7,994 nt of DNA from Flavobacteriales bacterium (GTDB taxonomy: Bacteria > Bacteroidota > Bacteroidia > Flavobacteriales_F > PHOS-HE28), in the NCBI GenBank assembly GCA_024640205.1, contig JAHEFL010000056.1, positions 1 through 7,994 on the forward strand, read 5' to 3'. Under the pieces are notes generated by a model. It was not told where the DNA came from, made no database searches, and saw nothing but the letters and a program-made list of their open reading frames with translations. Of the stretch, positions 1 through 6,179 are shown in pieces (the stretch's first letter is position 1; each line of letters begins with the position of its first letter). Position numbers and translations under genes: made by a program.

Positions 1-188
1 TCAAACCGGCGAACAGAACGATGCTCTACCGTGATCTTCAGGAACGCTTGGGAGTGAAGGTCTCACGGGTGGAGATCGGTAAGATCGACCTGCTGCGTGA
101 TACGGCACAGTTGCGCGTGTTCTATTTCGAGGACGAACAGGCCCATGGCAGCTTCACAGAACTGCCCAGGGATGACGGGGACGACTGA
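1..188 (+). CDS. C-terminal fragment of a DUF4956-like membrane protein
   Basis: This is an open frame that enters from the left edge (first full codon at 3) and ends at TGA 186-188, leaving 61 visible residues. The visible part contains MLYRDLQERLGVKV, then SRVEIGKIDLLRDTAQLRV and FYFED. That pattern, a short helix followed by 'R-I/V-E-I-G-x-I-D-x-x-R-D-x-A-x-L-R-V-x-Y', resembles the soluble C-terminal tail of DUF4956 proteins, which carry N-terminal membrane segments. The tail then becomes acidic (PRDDGDD), as at many free C-termini. The function of DUF4956 is not established. The membrane part lies outside the window, so the family call rests on about 40 residues recognised from memory. 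The gene converges on ispF with only three bases between the two stops, so it does not belong to the porU-porV-ispF unit. Confidence 0.55.
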   Translation, partial: KPANRTMLYRDLQERLGVKVSRVEIGKIDLLRDTAQLRVFYFEDEQAHGSFTELPRDDGDD

Positions 189-191
189 TAT

Positions 192-677
192 TCAGACCGG
201 CCGCCGAAGAAGCGCTACGGCGTAAGCGCAAACGCCTTCCTCCCTGCCAACGAATCCCATTTTCTCGTTGGTCGTGGCTTTGATGCCGACCGCATCCTCT
301 CCAACAGCGAGTATGGAAGCTATCACCTTGCGCATGGCCGGTGCATGCGGCATGATCTTGGGGCGCTCCAGTACGAGGGTGCAATCCACGTTCCCGACGC
401 TCCATCCCTGATCGCCGATGATCTTCATCACGGAGCTTAGCAACACCTTGCTGTCCGCGTTCTTCCATGCCGGGTCCGTATCCGGGAAATGCTGTCCGAT
501 GTCGCCTGCCCCTGCAGCGCCCAGCAGGGCATCACAAACAGCATGCAAGAGGACATCGGCATCGGAATGCCCCAAGGCACCCGTGGAATGGGGGATCAAC
601 ACGCCTCCCAACCAAAGCTCTCGGCCCTCGACGAGCCGGTGCACGTCATAGCCGAAGCCGACCCGGAGATCCGTCAT
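192..677 (-). CDS. ispF: 2-C-methyl-D-erythritol 2,4-cyclodiphosphate synthase
   Basis: IspF is the cytosolic enzyme of the non-mevalonate (MEP) isoprenoid pathway that converts CDP-methylerythritol 2-phosphate to methylerythritol cyclodiphosphate, releasing CMP. The protein has 161 residues, the usual length for the family, and looks intact. The zinc ligands are visible as Asp11 and His13 in GYDVH and His45 in HSDADVLLHA. GDIGQHFPDTDP (58-69) is the conserved active-site loop, and ATTNEKMGFVGREEG (134-148) is the family signature that contacts the cytidine diphosphate. The ATG (677-675) overlaps the porV TGA (676-674) as ATGA, so translation is probably coupled to porV, and no separate promoter is evident. 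It is a housekeeping gene with no known direct role in secretion. The active family trimer is known from homologues, not seen here. Confidence 0.97.
   Translation of the reverse strand: MTDLRVGFGYDVHRLVEGRELWLGGVLIPHSTGALGHSDADVLLHAVCDALLGAAGAGDIGQHFPDTDPAWKNADSKVLLSSVMKIIGDQGWSVGNVDCTLVLERPKIMPHAPAMRKVIASILAVGEDAVGIKATTNEKMGFVGREEGVCAYAVALLRRPV
674..677 (-). promoter_or_regulatory. ATGA stop/start overlap coupling porV to ispF
   Basis: On the minus strand the four bases at 677-674 read ATGA. ATG (677-675) starts ispF and TGA (676-674) ends porV. Overlaps of this kind usually allow termination-reinitiation, so ribosomes finishing porV would begin ispF. No purine-rich Shine-Dalgarno sequence decides the start. 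The overlap and the exact family length of IspF both support this ATG. Confidence 0.85.
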
Positions 678-1972
678 ACGTCGCCGGACTTCTTCTTGTC
701 CCCCTTGCCGTCGAATCGGAACCCAAGGGTGAAGCGCAGCGTGTTGGCCAGCGGGCTCTGTTGCGTATTGGCGATCAAATAGCTCAGGTCCAGCGCGAAC
801 TTGCTGTAACGCACGCCAGCGCCCAGCGTGAAATACTTCCGGTTGCCCTTGGTATAGTGTTCCCAGAAATAGCCGGCGCGGAAAGCGAACTGCTGGTCGT
901 ACCAGTACTCCAGACCACCAGCAAGGTTGAACTCACGCATCTCTTCCCTGAAAATGCTGCCCGATTCGACCACGACATTACCATCATCATCGTAGCTCAC
1001 GTTACCTGGCGCATCGGAGAACGACCCGAACATGCCTGCCGCCACTCCCACGTTGGGGTCACGTCCACTTGCGATGGCCGGTGAGTCCGTAACCGGGTCT
1101 ATCACCACCGCTCCGTTCTCATCGAGCAGATAAACAGGAGGGGTCGGGACCAGGAGCTTATTGATGTCGAGATTGAACGCGATGCTGTTGTACTCATCCA
1201 ACTGCATCGTGTAGGAAGGTCCCAATCGGAGGTTGATGGGGATGAAGTCCTGTTCCGCCGTGGACGTGTAGGACATCTTGGCGCCCACGTTCGATATGTT
1301 CAAGCCGAACGCCAGGGTGTTGTCGCCGTTCCCGATCTCCGGCTTCACATAATAGAAGGACACGTCCGCAGCCACGGACTGACCGGCTTTCGAATCCGCA
1401 CCCTGCACGTTGATGCCACCGGTCAGGTTGCTGTTGATATAGCGGATGGCGACGCCACCGGAGAAATTGTCACCGAACTTCTGTGCGAAGACGACGTCCA
1501 CTGCGAATTCAGCCGGTTTGAAATCACGGATGGTCGCCCCTGTCACGTCCGTGAACAGGATACTACCGAGATTGAAATAGCGCAATGAGCCTCCGATGGC
1601 ACTGCGCTTATTACCCAGTCGCTTGTATCCGGCGAGATACGCCAGGCTCATGTCGGGCACCAGGTTCCGCAACCAAGGGCTATAGCTCATGAAGAATTCC
1701 CCTTCATTTTCCGCGAATGCCAGCTTCGAAGGGTTCCAGTGGATGGCGTTGGCATCCGGGGAAACGGCCACCCCGGCATCGCCCATACCCCCAGCCCGCG
1801 AATCGGGGCTGATCATAAGGAACGGGACAGCCGTTGTGATGGTATTGAGCTGATCTCCGCACTGTTGACCAGCCGACTGGAACTGCGGATCACAGGGTTG
1901 TGCGAATAGATCCGCTGGAAGGCCCCAAGCCGTGAGTAGGACGGCGAGCACGGACAGGCGGTTTAAGAACAT
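674..1972 (-). CDS. porV: T9SS outer-membrane shuttle protein PorV (LptO)
   Basis: PorV is a FadL-like outer-membrane beta-barrel that binds T9SS cargo leaving the SprA/Sov translocon and delivers it to the PorU attachment complex. The start chosen is ATG at 1972, giving 432 residues. The frame stays open to an ATG at 2017, but the 15-residue extension would put extra sequence ahead of a typical signal peptide and would overlap the -7 promoter-like element at 2006-1999. The signal peptide spans residues 1-24 and is probably cut at LFA|Q. The N-terminal hallmark AVPFLMISPDSRAGGMGDAG (48-67) is followed by NAIHWNPSKLAF, which is typical of PorV. A long loop (about 281-341) contains GRDPNVGVAAGMFGSFSDAP, also characteristic of flavobacterial PorV. 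The barrel ends at LRFTLGFRFDG, followed by a charged tail. It lies 63 bases downstream of porU and overlaps ispF by four bases. Confidence 0.95.
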   Translation of the reverse strand: MFLNRLSVLAVLLTAWGLPADLFAQPCDPQFQSAGQQCGDQLNTITTAVPFLMISPDSRAGGMGDAGVAVSPDANAIHWNPSKLAFAENEGEFFMSYSPWLRNLVPDMSLAYLAGYKRLGNKRSAIGGSLRYFNLGSILFTDVTGATIRDFKPAEFAVDVVFAQKFGDNFSGGVAIRYINSNLTGGINVQGADSKAGQSVAADVSFYYVKPEIGNGDNTLAFGLNISNVGAKMSYTSTAEQDFIPINLRLGPSYTMQLDEYNSIAFNLDINKLLVPTPPVYLLDENGAVVIDPVTDSPAIASGRDPNVGVAAGMFGSFSDAPGNVSYDDDGNVVVESGSIFREEMREFNLAGGLEYWYDQQFAFRAGYFWEHYTKGNRKYFTLGAGVRYSKFALDLSYLIANTQQSPLANTLRFTLGFRFDGKGDKKKSGDV

Positions 1973-1998
1973 CAGGTAGGGGTATGGGAAAAGGACGG

Positions 1999-2006
1999 CA
2001 AATATA
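1999..2006 (-). promoter_or_regulatory. Candidate -7 element of a porV-proximal promoter
   Basis: The minus strand reads TATATTTG here, an exact match to the Bacteroidota sigma-ABfr -7 consensus TAnnTTTG. It lies 26 bases upstream of the chosen porV ATG (1972), giving a short leader. I see no clear TTG -33 box at the usual distance, so this is a half-match that needs start-site mapping. If active, it lets porV and ispF be transcribed independently of porU. It also argues against the ATG at 2017, which would lie upstream of the transcript start. Confidence 0.45.
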
Positions 2007-2007
2007 C

Positions 2008-2020
2008 GGGGCTTCACCCC
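2008..2020 (-). terminator. Short GC hairpin in the porU-porV gap
   Basis: On the minus strand GGGGTGAAGCCCC can fold into a four- or five-pair stem (the fifth pair is U-G) with a 3-5 base loop. It begins about 15 bases after the porU TAA. No U-tract follows, so it is not a classical intrinsic terminator. It could be a weak terminator or a 3' end stabiliser that partly insulates porU from porV. It sits directly upstream of the porV -7-like box. Confidence 0.3.
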
Positions 2021-2035
2021 TGTTTATTGTGCTAA

Positions 2036-5000
2036 TTACCGCAGGATCACCAGCTTCTCTATCTTCTCGGCACGTTCACCGTCGGAGGTGGTCACGCCGA
2101 GCTGGTATACGTAAACGCCGCGTCCAAGTTTATCCCCGAAGTCATCACGCCCATCCCATGCCAGTGCATCACTGCGATATCCCTGGCAGGTGACCTGTCT
2201 GTTGATCGTCTTCACCAGACGACCGCTGACAGTGAACACCTGGACCTGCACGTTGAGCGTGTTACAAGGTCTGTTGTGTTCGAAAAAGAACTCGGTGTAG
2301 GTCGTGAATGGGTTCGGGTAGTTCAGCACGTGGTCCAGTGCCAGCTCCGCTGAGGAAGCCACGACGAATTCCGTGGACGCCTCGGAGGAATTGTTGAACA
2401 CGTCCCAAGCCTTCAGGCGCAGTGTGTGGGCACCCTCCTCCAGATCACTGAGCCGGTAACGCACCGAACCGCTCTTATAGGTGTCCAGGTCGGCCTGGTA
2501 CTGATCGTTCAGGACGATGGCTTGGTCACTATTCTCGTTCAGGATGGCCAGCAGGTCATGTCCGATGCTGCTTCCCACCGTATTGATCCCGTTCTCGTCC
2601 GAGATCTTGGCATAGATCAGGGGGCTTTGATCGGTCATGCCACCTCGCACGAAACTCTCATCGTTCAGGTACAGTTCGATCCGGGGTCCGATCTCATCCT
2701 CGGCGATATCCGTGGCGGTCCCTCCGATGATGGGTTCGTTCGAATGACCGCTGGCGTTCGTGCTCCAACTTTCCGCGTAGCAACTGATCCTGCCCGGTCC
2801 GAATTCATAATTAATGTCCTTGGGCACCACGAAAGTGAAGTCGAAGCTTCCATTGGTCACGGAGGCTTTCCCACGGTACAAAGTGCTCTTCCGGATGCGG
2901 AAAGGGAACGGCGTACCCCCATCGTTGGCCAGCGTGCTCACCTGTTGTTCCTTGTCGTAAACCACGGGTATCACCTGGCCATTGAAATCGGCCATGGGCA
3001 GACCATTACCATCGTCAATGAAACCGCTGATCCGCACCGTGGCCAGTGCCTTGATGGTATCCACTGGATTGCCCAACGTATCCGTCACGGCAGAGATGAC
3101 CAGGTGTTCACGGGGCATGGCCAGGCGCATGCTCGGGTCCCCTAGCAATGCGAAATTCCTATGGTTGGTGGAGTTCGACTGGGCGGTCGTGATGTCCCTT
3201 TTCGTCTCCCGATAGATATCCCCCAAGAGGAAGGTCCTCCCCTCTTCATCCACCTCACTGAATACATGGTCATAGAACCGTTGGCTGAGTTGGAAATTGG
3301 CCTGAGAGAAGGCCAGACGCGTGGTGGTCATCAAGCCGATGCCGCCACCACCCGCGTTCAAAATCACATATTCGCCGGCAGAGGTCCGCCCGGGGTCATC
3401 CCAACGGGAGAATTCGCAAGTGGCTGTCATGAATAGCGGTAAGCGGTCCTTGTTGGTCCATCCGAATATGGTCCCGTTGTCAAGGAAGCGCTCGTGGGCC
3501 CAACCGACCTCCCCGCCATGGCCTACATAATTCACCAATAACAGGCCTTTCTGGACCCGTTCGCGCAACTCCGCACTCGCCTGCGTGTAGCGCTGTCCGC
3601 CCGGTGTGCTGATCTGTTGGTAGGCATCTTGGAACACCTTGTTCACATTGAACTCAGGATGGTCGTTCTCCACCAAAGCTGCCAATTGATTACTCTGCGA
3701 CATGTGCACCCAACCCTCGAAGCCATCCCCGTCCTGGTCATCCGATGCGAAGAGTATCTGGGTCCGCCAATCGGCGATGCCGCCTTCCCCTGTAGCGGAA
3801 CACACATCGCCCGTCGAGGAAAGCATGTCCAGCCGATCATAGTTCAGGATCTTGTCCACCACTTCCCTGGCCTGCTGTAAGGAGGATACGGGAAGCCGAC
3901 CGATCCCGATGTCCACGAGGTCACCCGTCCATTCCCCTTCCGCTTCGTCCAACAGACCGAAGTAGTCATCCGAGGTATAGGACTTCGACGGATCCACAGC
4001 GTCCGCGGTCTGGTAGGATGGGATCCAGTTCTGATTGGTCGGGGAAAGGGAAATGTTGTTGTATGACCCGTCCCCGAAAAGCAATAGATAACGCGGCATC
4101 AGCAAGGGGTCCGTGCCGGCCTTATCGTAGAGCATTCGCATGTAGCGCTTGATCGCCGTGGCATCGCGGGAGCCGGAACTGAATTCATTGAATACCTGCT
4201 GGGGCGTGACCATGCTCACGACAAGACCTTCACTCATTCGTTGGTCGGCCAACCTCTGTGCCTGGCTCATGAACTCCGGCGGGCACACGATGACCAGATC
4301 CGTGGGAAGGGCAGTGGCATGAAGGTCCTGGTTCTGCACCGGACCGATGGCCGTGGGTGTCAAGTATCCGCTGTTCCGAAAGGATATGAACTGACGAAGG
4401 CTGTCCGTTCGGACACGGAAGATCTTCTGGCTGTTCTGATCCGTGAATTCCACGTTCGCCGGCCGCGCCGGATCGGTGATCTCCCAGATCCTGTGGACGC
4501 TCTGACCTTGATCCACGACGAACTGAGCCACATTTCCTGAGCCGATCGAAGCGAGATCGCGGAACATCAATTGATCACCGATCATGCGCAACTCCCTTCT
4601 GCAATTCAGGGTCAAGTAGTTCATCCATCCCAGGGAGGTCACCGGATTATGCTTGGTGAAGGTCACTGTCACCGGGACGCTATTTCCGGTGGGTTGAAAG
4701 TCGAACATCTGATCGAAAGGTCGCGCGAACAAGCCGGTATAGCTGGTGCCAACACCCAGCACATTGAACGTATTGCTCAAAGCTGACCCTGAAGTGATCG
4801 TGAACCCACTTGAATTCGTTGTACCCAGGGTCCGGGCCGTGCCGTTGAACGTGATGTTCGCAGGTTCATCCGGAGCCAGGAAGGGCGTTTCAAAATTGAA
4901 GTTGTAGGTCAGGATGATGTCGAACAACTCCCCGTAATAGGTCCGGCCCGACTTGATCAGGTTGACCAGGTCCTTTTCGATATGCTGACGGTCGTTGAAG

Positions 5001-5989
5001 CGCGAGACCGTATGCGTTTCCGGATCGCTGGTGAGCATGGCCGGAGCGATGCGTTCCGGCGGATCCACCCCGATCCCAATGAAGTAGCAAGCCGAATCCG
5101 TGTAAACGTTCTTCGTCTGCCTGAATTTTCCATCCTCCAGGTCCCAACGTTGCGCTCCGCTGGCATAGAAGAGGATCCTATCCCCCGGGCCGAACTGACC
5201 ATCCCCACCATCCTCGACCTGGATGGCGTTGAGCCGTAGGTCCGTATTCCGCGGCACATCGTTGCGGAAAGGCAGCAATCCGTGGTGGTTGCCATAGATG
5301 TTGATGGCATCGGAGGATAATCCGGTCATATCCACACCCAAACTGCTCAGGAAGGCGTGATCGATCTGGTGGACCCCATCGCGCGTCACGGTGAACCGGT
5401 ACCATTGGCCGGAAGCAAGTTTGGACGTGGCCGGATAATCCTTCCGTATCCCGACACCATTGCGATCACTGGTCCTGATGATGTCCATCCGGAAGGAAAG
5501 CATCTTCTCGACCATGCCGGTCACGGGATTCCGCCGGAATGGATAAATGCTTACCAGCGCCTTGGGCTGTTTACGGTACCAGGAGATCGCGGAAATGATC
5601 TCAGGCTCCGCCTCCGCCCAGTCCATTTCACCCCACTGTACACGCTCTGCAGAGCTCAACGGGGTATATGTGGTGTTCCGCAGCACCACACGGAACTCCG
5701 AAGTATTCGATGCGAGGTCGATCACTTCGTGGTAATAAGGCACCCCGCCACGGTCCATGTCCAGGAAAGCACCTTGGAAAGGCAACACCTCCTTACCCAC
5801 CTCGGCAGAAGTCTCTTTGGTCCCGGTGCTCCGGGCAACGGTCCGCTCGCTAACGTTCCGTCCCAGAACCTCGGGCCTATCCGTCCCGATCGACTCGCCC
5901 CATTGCAGGATACGGTCGAATCCCTGCTGGGCGGAAATACCGTGAACGGCAAGGACCGTAAGCGTCAACAGGGCCGGGCGAAGGAGCAT
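2036..5989 (-). CDS. porU: T9SS C-terminal signal peptidase PorU (gingipain-family C25)
   Basis: PorU is the surface cysteine protease and transpeptidase of the T9SS. It removes the conserved C-terminal sorting domain from cargo and attaches the cargo to the cell surface, working with PorV. I chose ATG at 5989 (1317 residues) over an in-frame GTG at 5998, because the GTG lies inside a stem-loop and ATG gives a clean signal peptide (residues 1-20, ISA|QQ). The N-terminal ~560 residues are beta-rich and comparable to other PorU proteins. The peptidase C25 domain spans about 564-960, with YLLLFGDGSYNN, catalytic His824 in NYVGHGG and catalytic Cys858 in TATCEFSRW, a 34-residue gap close to that of gingipains. 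Ig-like segments follow. The FlgD-like T9SS C-terminal domain starts at NYPNPF (1223-1228) and ends KLVILR. It is the first gene of the porU-porV-ispF cluster. Confidence 0.96.
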   Translation of the reverse strand: MLLRPALLTLTVLAVHGISAQQGFDRILQWGESIGTDRPEVLGRNVSERTVARSTGTKETSAEVGKEVLPFQGAFLDMDRGGVPYYHEVIDLASNTSEFRVVLRNTTYTPLSSAERVQWGEMDWAEAEPEIISAISWYRKQPKALVSIYPFRRNPVTGMVEKMLSFRMDIIRTSDRNGVGIRKDYPATSKLASGQWYRFTVTRDGVHQIDHAFLSSLGVDMTGLSSDAINIYGNHHGLLPFRNDVPRNTDLRLNAIQVEDGGDGQFGPGDRILFYASGAQRWDLEDGKFRQTKNVYTDSACYFIGIGVDPPERIAPAMLTSDPETHTVSRFNDRQHIEKDLVNLIKSGRTYYGELFDIILTYNFNFETPFLAPDEPANITFNGTARTLGTTNSSGFTITSGSALSNTFNVLGVGTSYTGLFARPFDQMFDFQPTGNSVPVTVTFTKHNPVTSLGWMNYLTLNCRRELRMIGDQLMFRDLASIGSGNVAQFVVDQGQSVHRIWEITDPARPANVEFTDQNSQKIFRVRTDSLRQFISFRNSGYLTPTAIGPVQNQDLHATALPTDLVIVCPPEFMSQAQRLADQRMSEGLVVSMVTPQQVFNEFSSGSRDATAIKRYMRMLYDKAGTDPLLMPRYLLLFGDGSYNNISLSPTNQNWIPSYQTADAVDPSKSYTSDDYFGLLDEAEGEWTGDLVDIGIGRLPVSSLQQAREVVDKILNYDRLDMLSSTGDVCSATGEGGIADWRTQILFASDDQDGDGFEGWVHMSQSNQLAALVENDHPEFNVNKVFQDAYQQISTPGGQRYTQASAELRERVQKGLLLVNYVGHGGEVGWAHERFLDNGTIFGWTNKDRLPLFMTATCEFSRWDDPGRTSAGEYVILNAGGGGIGLMTTTRLAFSQANFQLSQRFYDHVFSEVDEEGRTFLLGDIYRETKRDITTAQSNSTNHRNFALLGDPSMRLAMPREHLVISAVTDTLGNPVDTIKALATVRISGFIDDGNGLPMADFNGQVIPVVYDKEQQVSTLANDGGTPFPFRIRKSTLYRGKASVTNGSFDFTFVVPKDINYEFGPGRISCYAESWSTNASGHSNEPIIGGTATDIAEDEIGPRIELYLNDESFVRGGMTDQSPLIYAKISDENGINTVGSSIGHDLLAILNENSDQAIVLNDQYQADLDTYKSGSVRYRLSDLEEGAHTLRLKAWDVFNNSSEASTEFVVASSAELALDHVLNYPNPFTTYTEFFFEHNRPCNTLNVQVQVFTVSGRLVKTINRQVTCQGYRSDALAWDGRDDFGDKLGRGVYVYQLGVTTSDGERAEKIEKLVILR

Positions 5990-5997
5990 TTTTAACA

Positions 5998-6024
5998 CCG
6001 ATCAACAGGTTTTCAACAGATCGG
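5998..6024 (-). promoter_or_regulatory. Stem-loop with tandem repeat in the putative porU leader
   Basis: CCGATC (5998-6003) and GATCGG (6019-6024) form a perfect 6-bp inverted repeat around a 15-base loop. In the same stretch TCAACAG occurs twice (6002-6008 and 6013-6019) with an 11-base period, one helical turn. On the porU strand the structure lies between the -7-like box (6034-6027) and the ATG (5989), ending 8 bases before the ATG. It could be an RNA hairpin that limits ribosome access, or a binding site for a protein that reads two adjacent half-sites. The function is inferred only from the geometry. Confidence 0.4.
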
Positions 6025-6026
6025 AC

Positions 6027-6034
6027 CGAAAGTA
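6027..6034 (-). promoter_or_regulatory. Candidate -7 element for porU
   Basis: The minus strand reads TACTTTCG, one base off the Bacteroidota consensus TAnnTTTG, 37 bases upstream of the porU ATG. No TTG -33 box is obvious. The position fits a leader of roughly 30 nucleotides. It is one half of a near-palindrome with the plus-strand element at 6036-6043, so both elements could mark a divergent promoter. Confidence 0.4.
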
Positions 6035-6035
6035 C

Positions 6036-6043
6036 TACCTTCG
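6036..6043 (+). promoter_or_regulatory. Candidate distal -7 element for the porP-gldJ transcript
   Basis: The plus strand reads TACCTTCG, one base off TAnnTTTG, mirrored one base away from the minus-strand TACTTTCG. Use of this element would give a leader of about 125 nucleotides before the porP ATG at 6176. That is long for this group, so the nearer candidate at 6136-6143 competes with it. No -33 TTG is visible. Confidence 0.3.
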
Positions 6044-6110
6044 ACCCTTGCATTCATCGGAACACCGCACCAACGTCCGTGGTTCGGGATCATTGCCCGG
6101 GGAAGGAGAT

Positions 6111-6179
6111 GTGAACCGTAATGCAAGGGGATCCGTATACTTGGCGCCGACTGAAAGCGTTGATCGATCGAGAGCATGA
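6111..6179 (+). other. Possible 22-codon upstream reading frame ending on the porP start
   Basis: A GTG at 6111 opens a 22-codon frame that closes at TGA 6177-6179, overlapping the porP ATG (6176-6178) as ATGA. A purine run AAGGAG (6103-6108) precedes it, but only two bases separate it from the GTG, too close for normal Shine-Dalgarno use, and Bacteroidota rarely rely on that sequence. An ATG at 6109 is followed at once by TGA. It may be a leader peptide or coincidence. I list it because of the exact overlap with porP. Confidence 0.15.
6136..6143 (+). promoter_or_regulatory. Candidate proximal -7 element for porP-gldJ
   Basis: The plus strand reads TATACTTG, one mismatch (C for T) to TAnnTTTG, 32 bases upstream of the porP ATG at 6176. 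The distance to the ATG resembles that of the porV and porU candidates. No -33 TTG box is evident. It is the more economical promoter for porP-gldJ but remains a single-motif prediction. Confidence 0.35.

Noticed and set aside
200..235. GCGCT/AGCGC hairpin near the ispF 3' end as a terminator
   Set aside because: It has a short stem within the coding sequence, a long loop and no proper U-tract before the stop. It is explained by coding for Ala-Tyr-Ala-Val-Ala-Leu.
467..1084. 205-codon plus-strand open frame opposite ispF and porV
   Set aside because: It lies entirely antisense to two confidently identified genes, and its translation has low-complexity Arg/His/Pro-rich composition with no recognisable domain. 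Long antisense frames are expected at this G+C.
2426..3145. 239-codon plus-strand frame inside porU
   Set aside because: It is a shadow frame opposite the C-terminal half of PorU, whose own sequence is continuous and conserved. No signal, domain or promoter supports the antisense reading.
5357..5995. 212-codon plus-strand frame opposite the PorU N-terminus
   Set aside because: It covers the PorU signal peptide and N-terminal region in antisense. There is no recognisable motif and no independent start signal.
5998..6024. Possible DnaA boxes (TTTTCAACA-like) marking an origin
   Set aside because: The best copy differs from TTATCCACA at two positions and the second is worse. There is no AT-rich unwinding region, no box cluster, and no dnaA or dnaN nearby.
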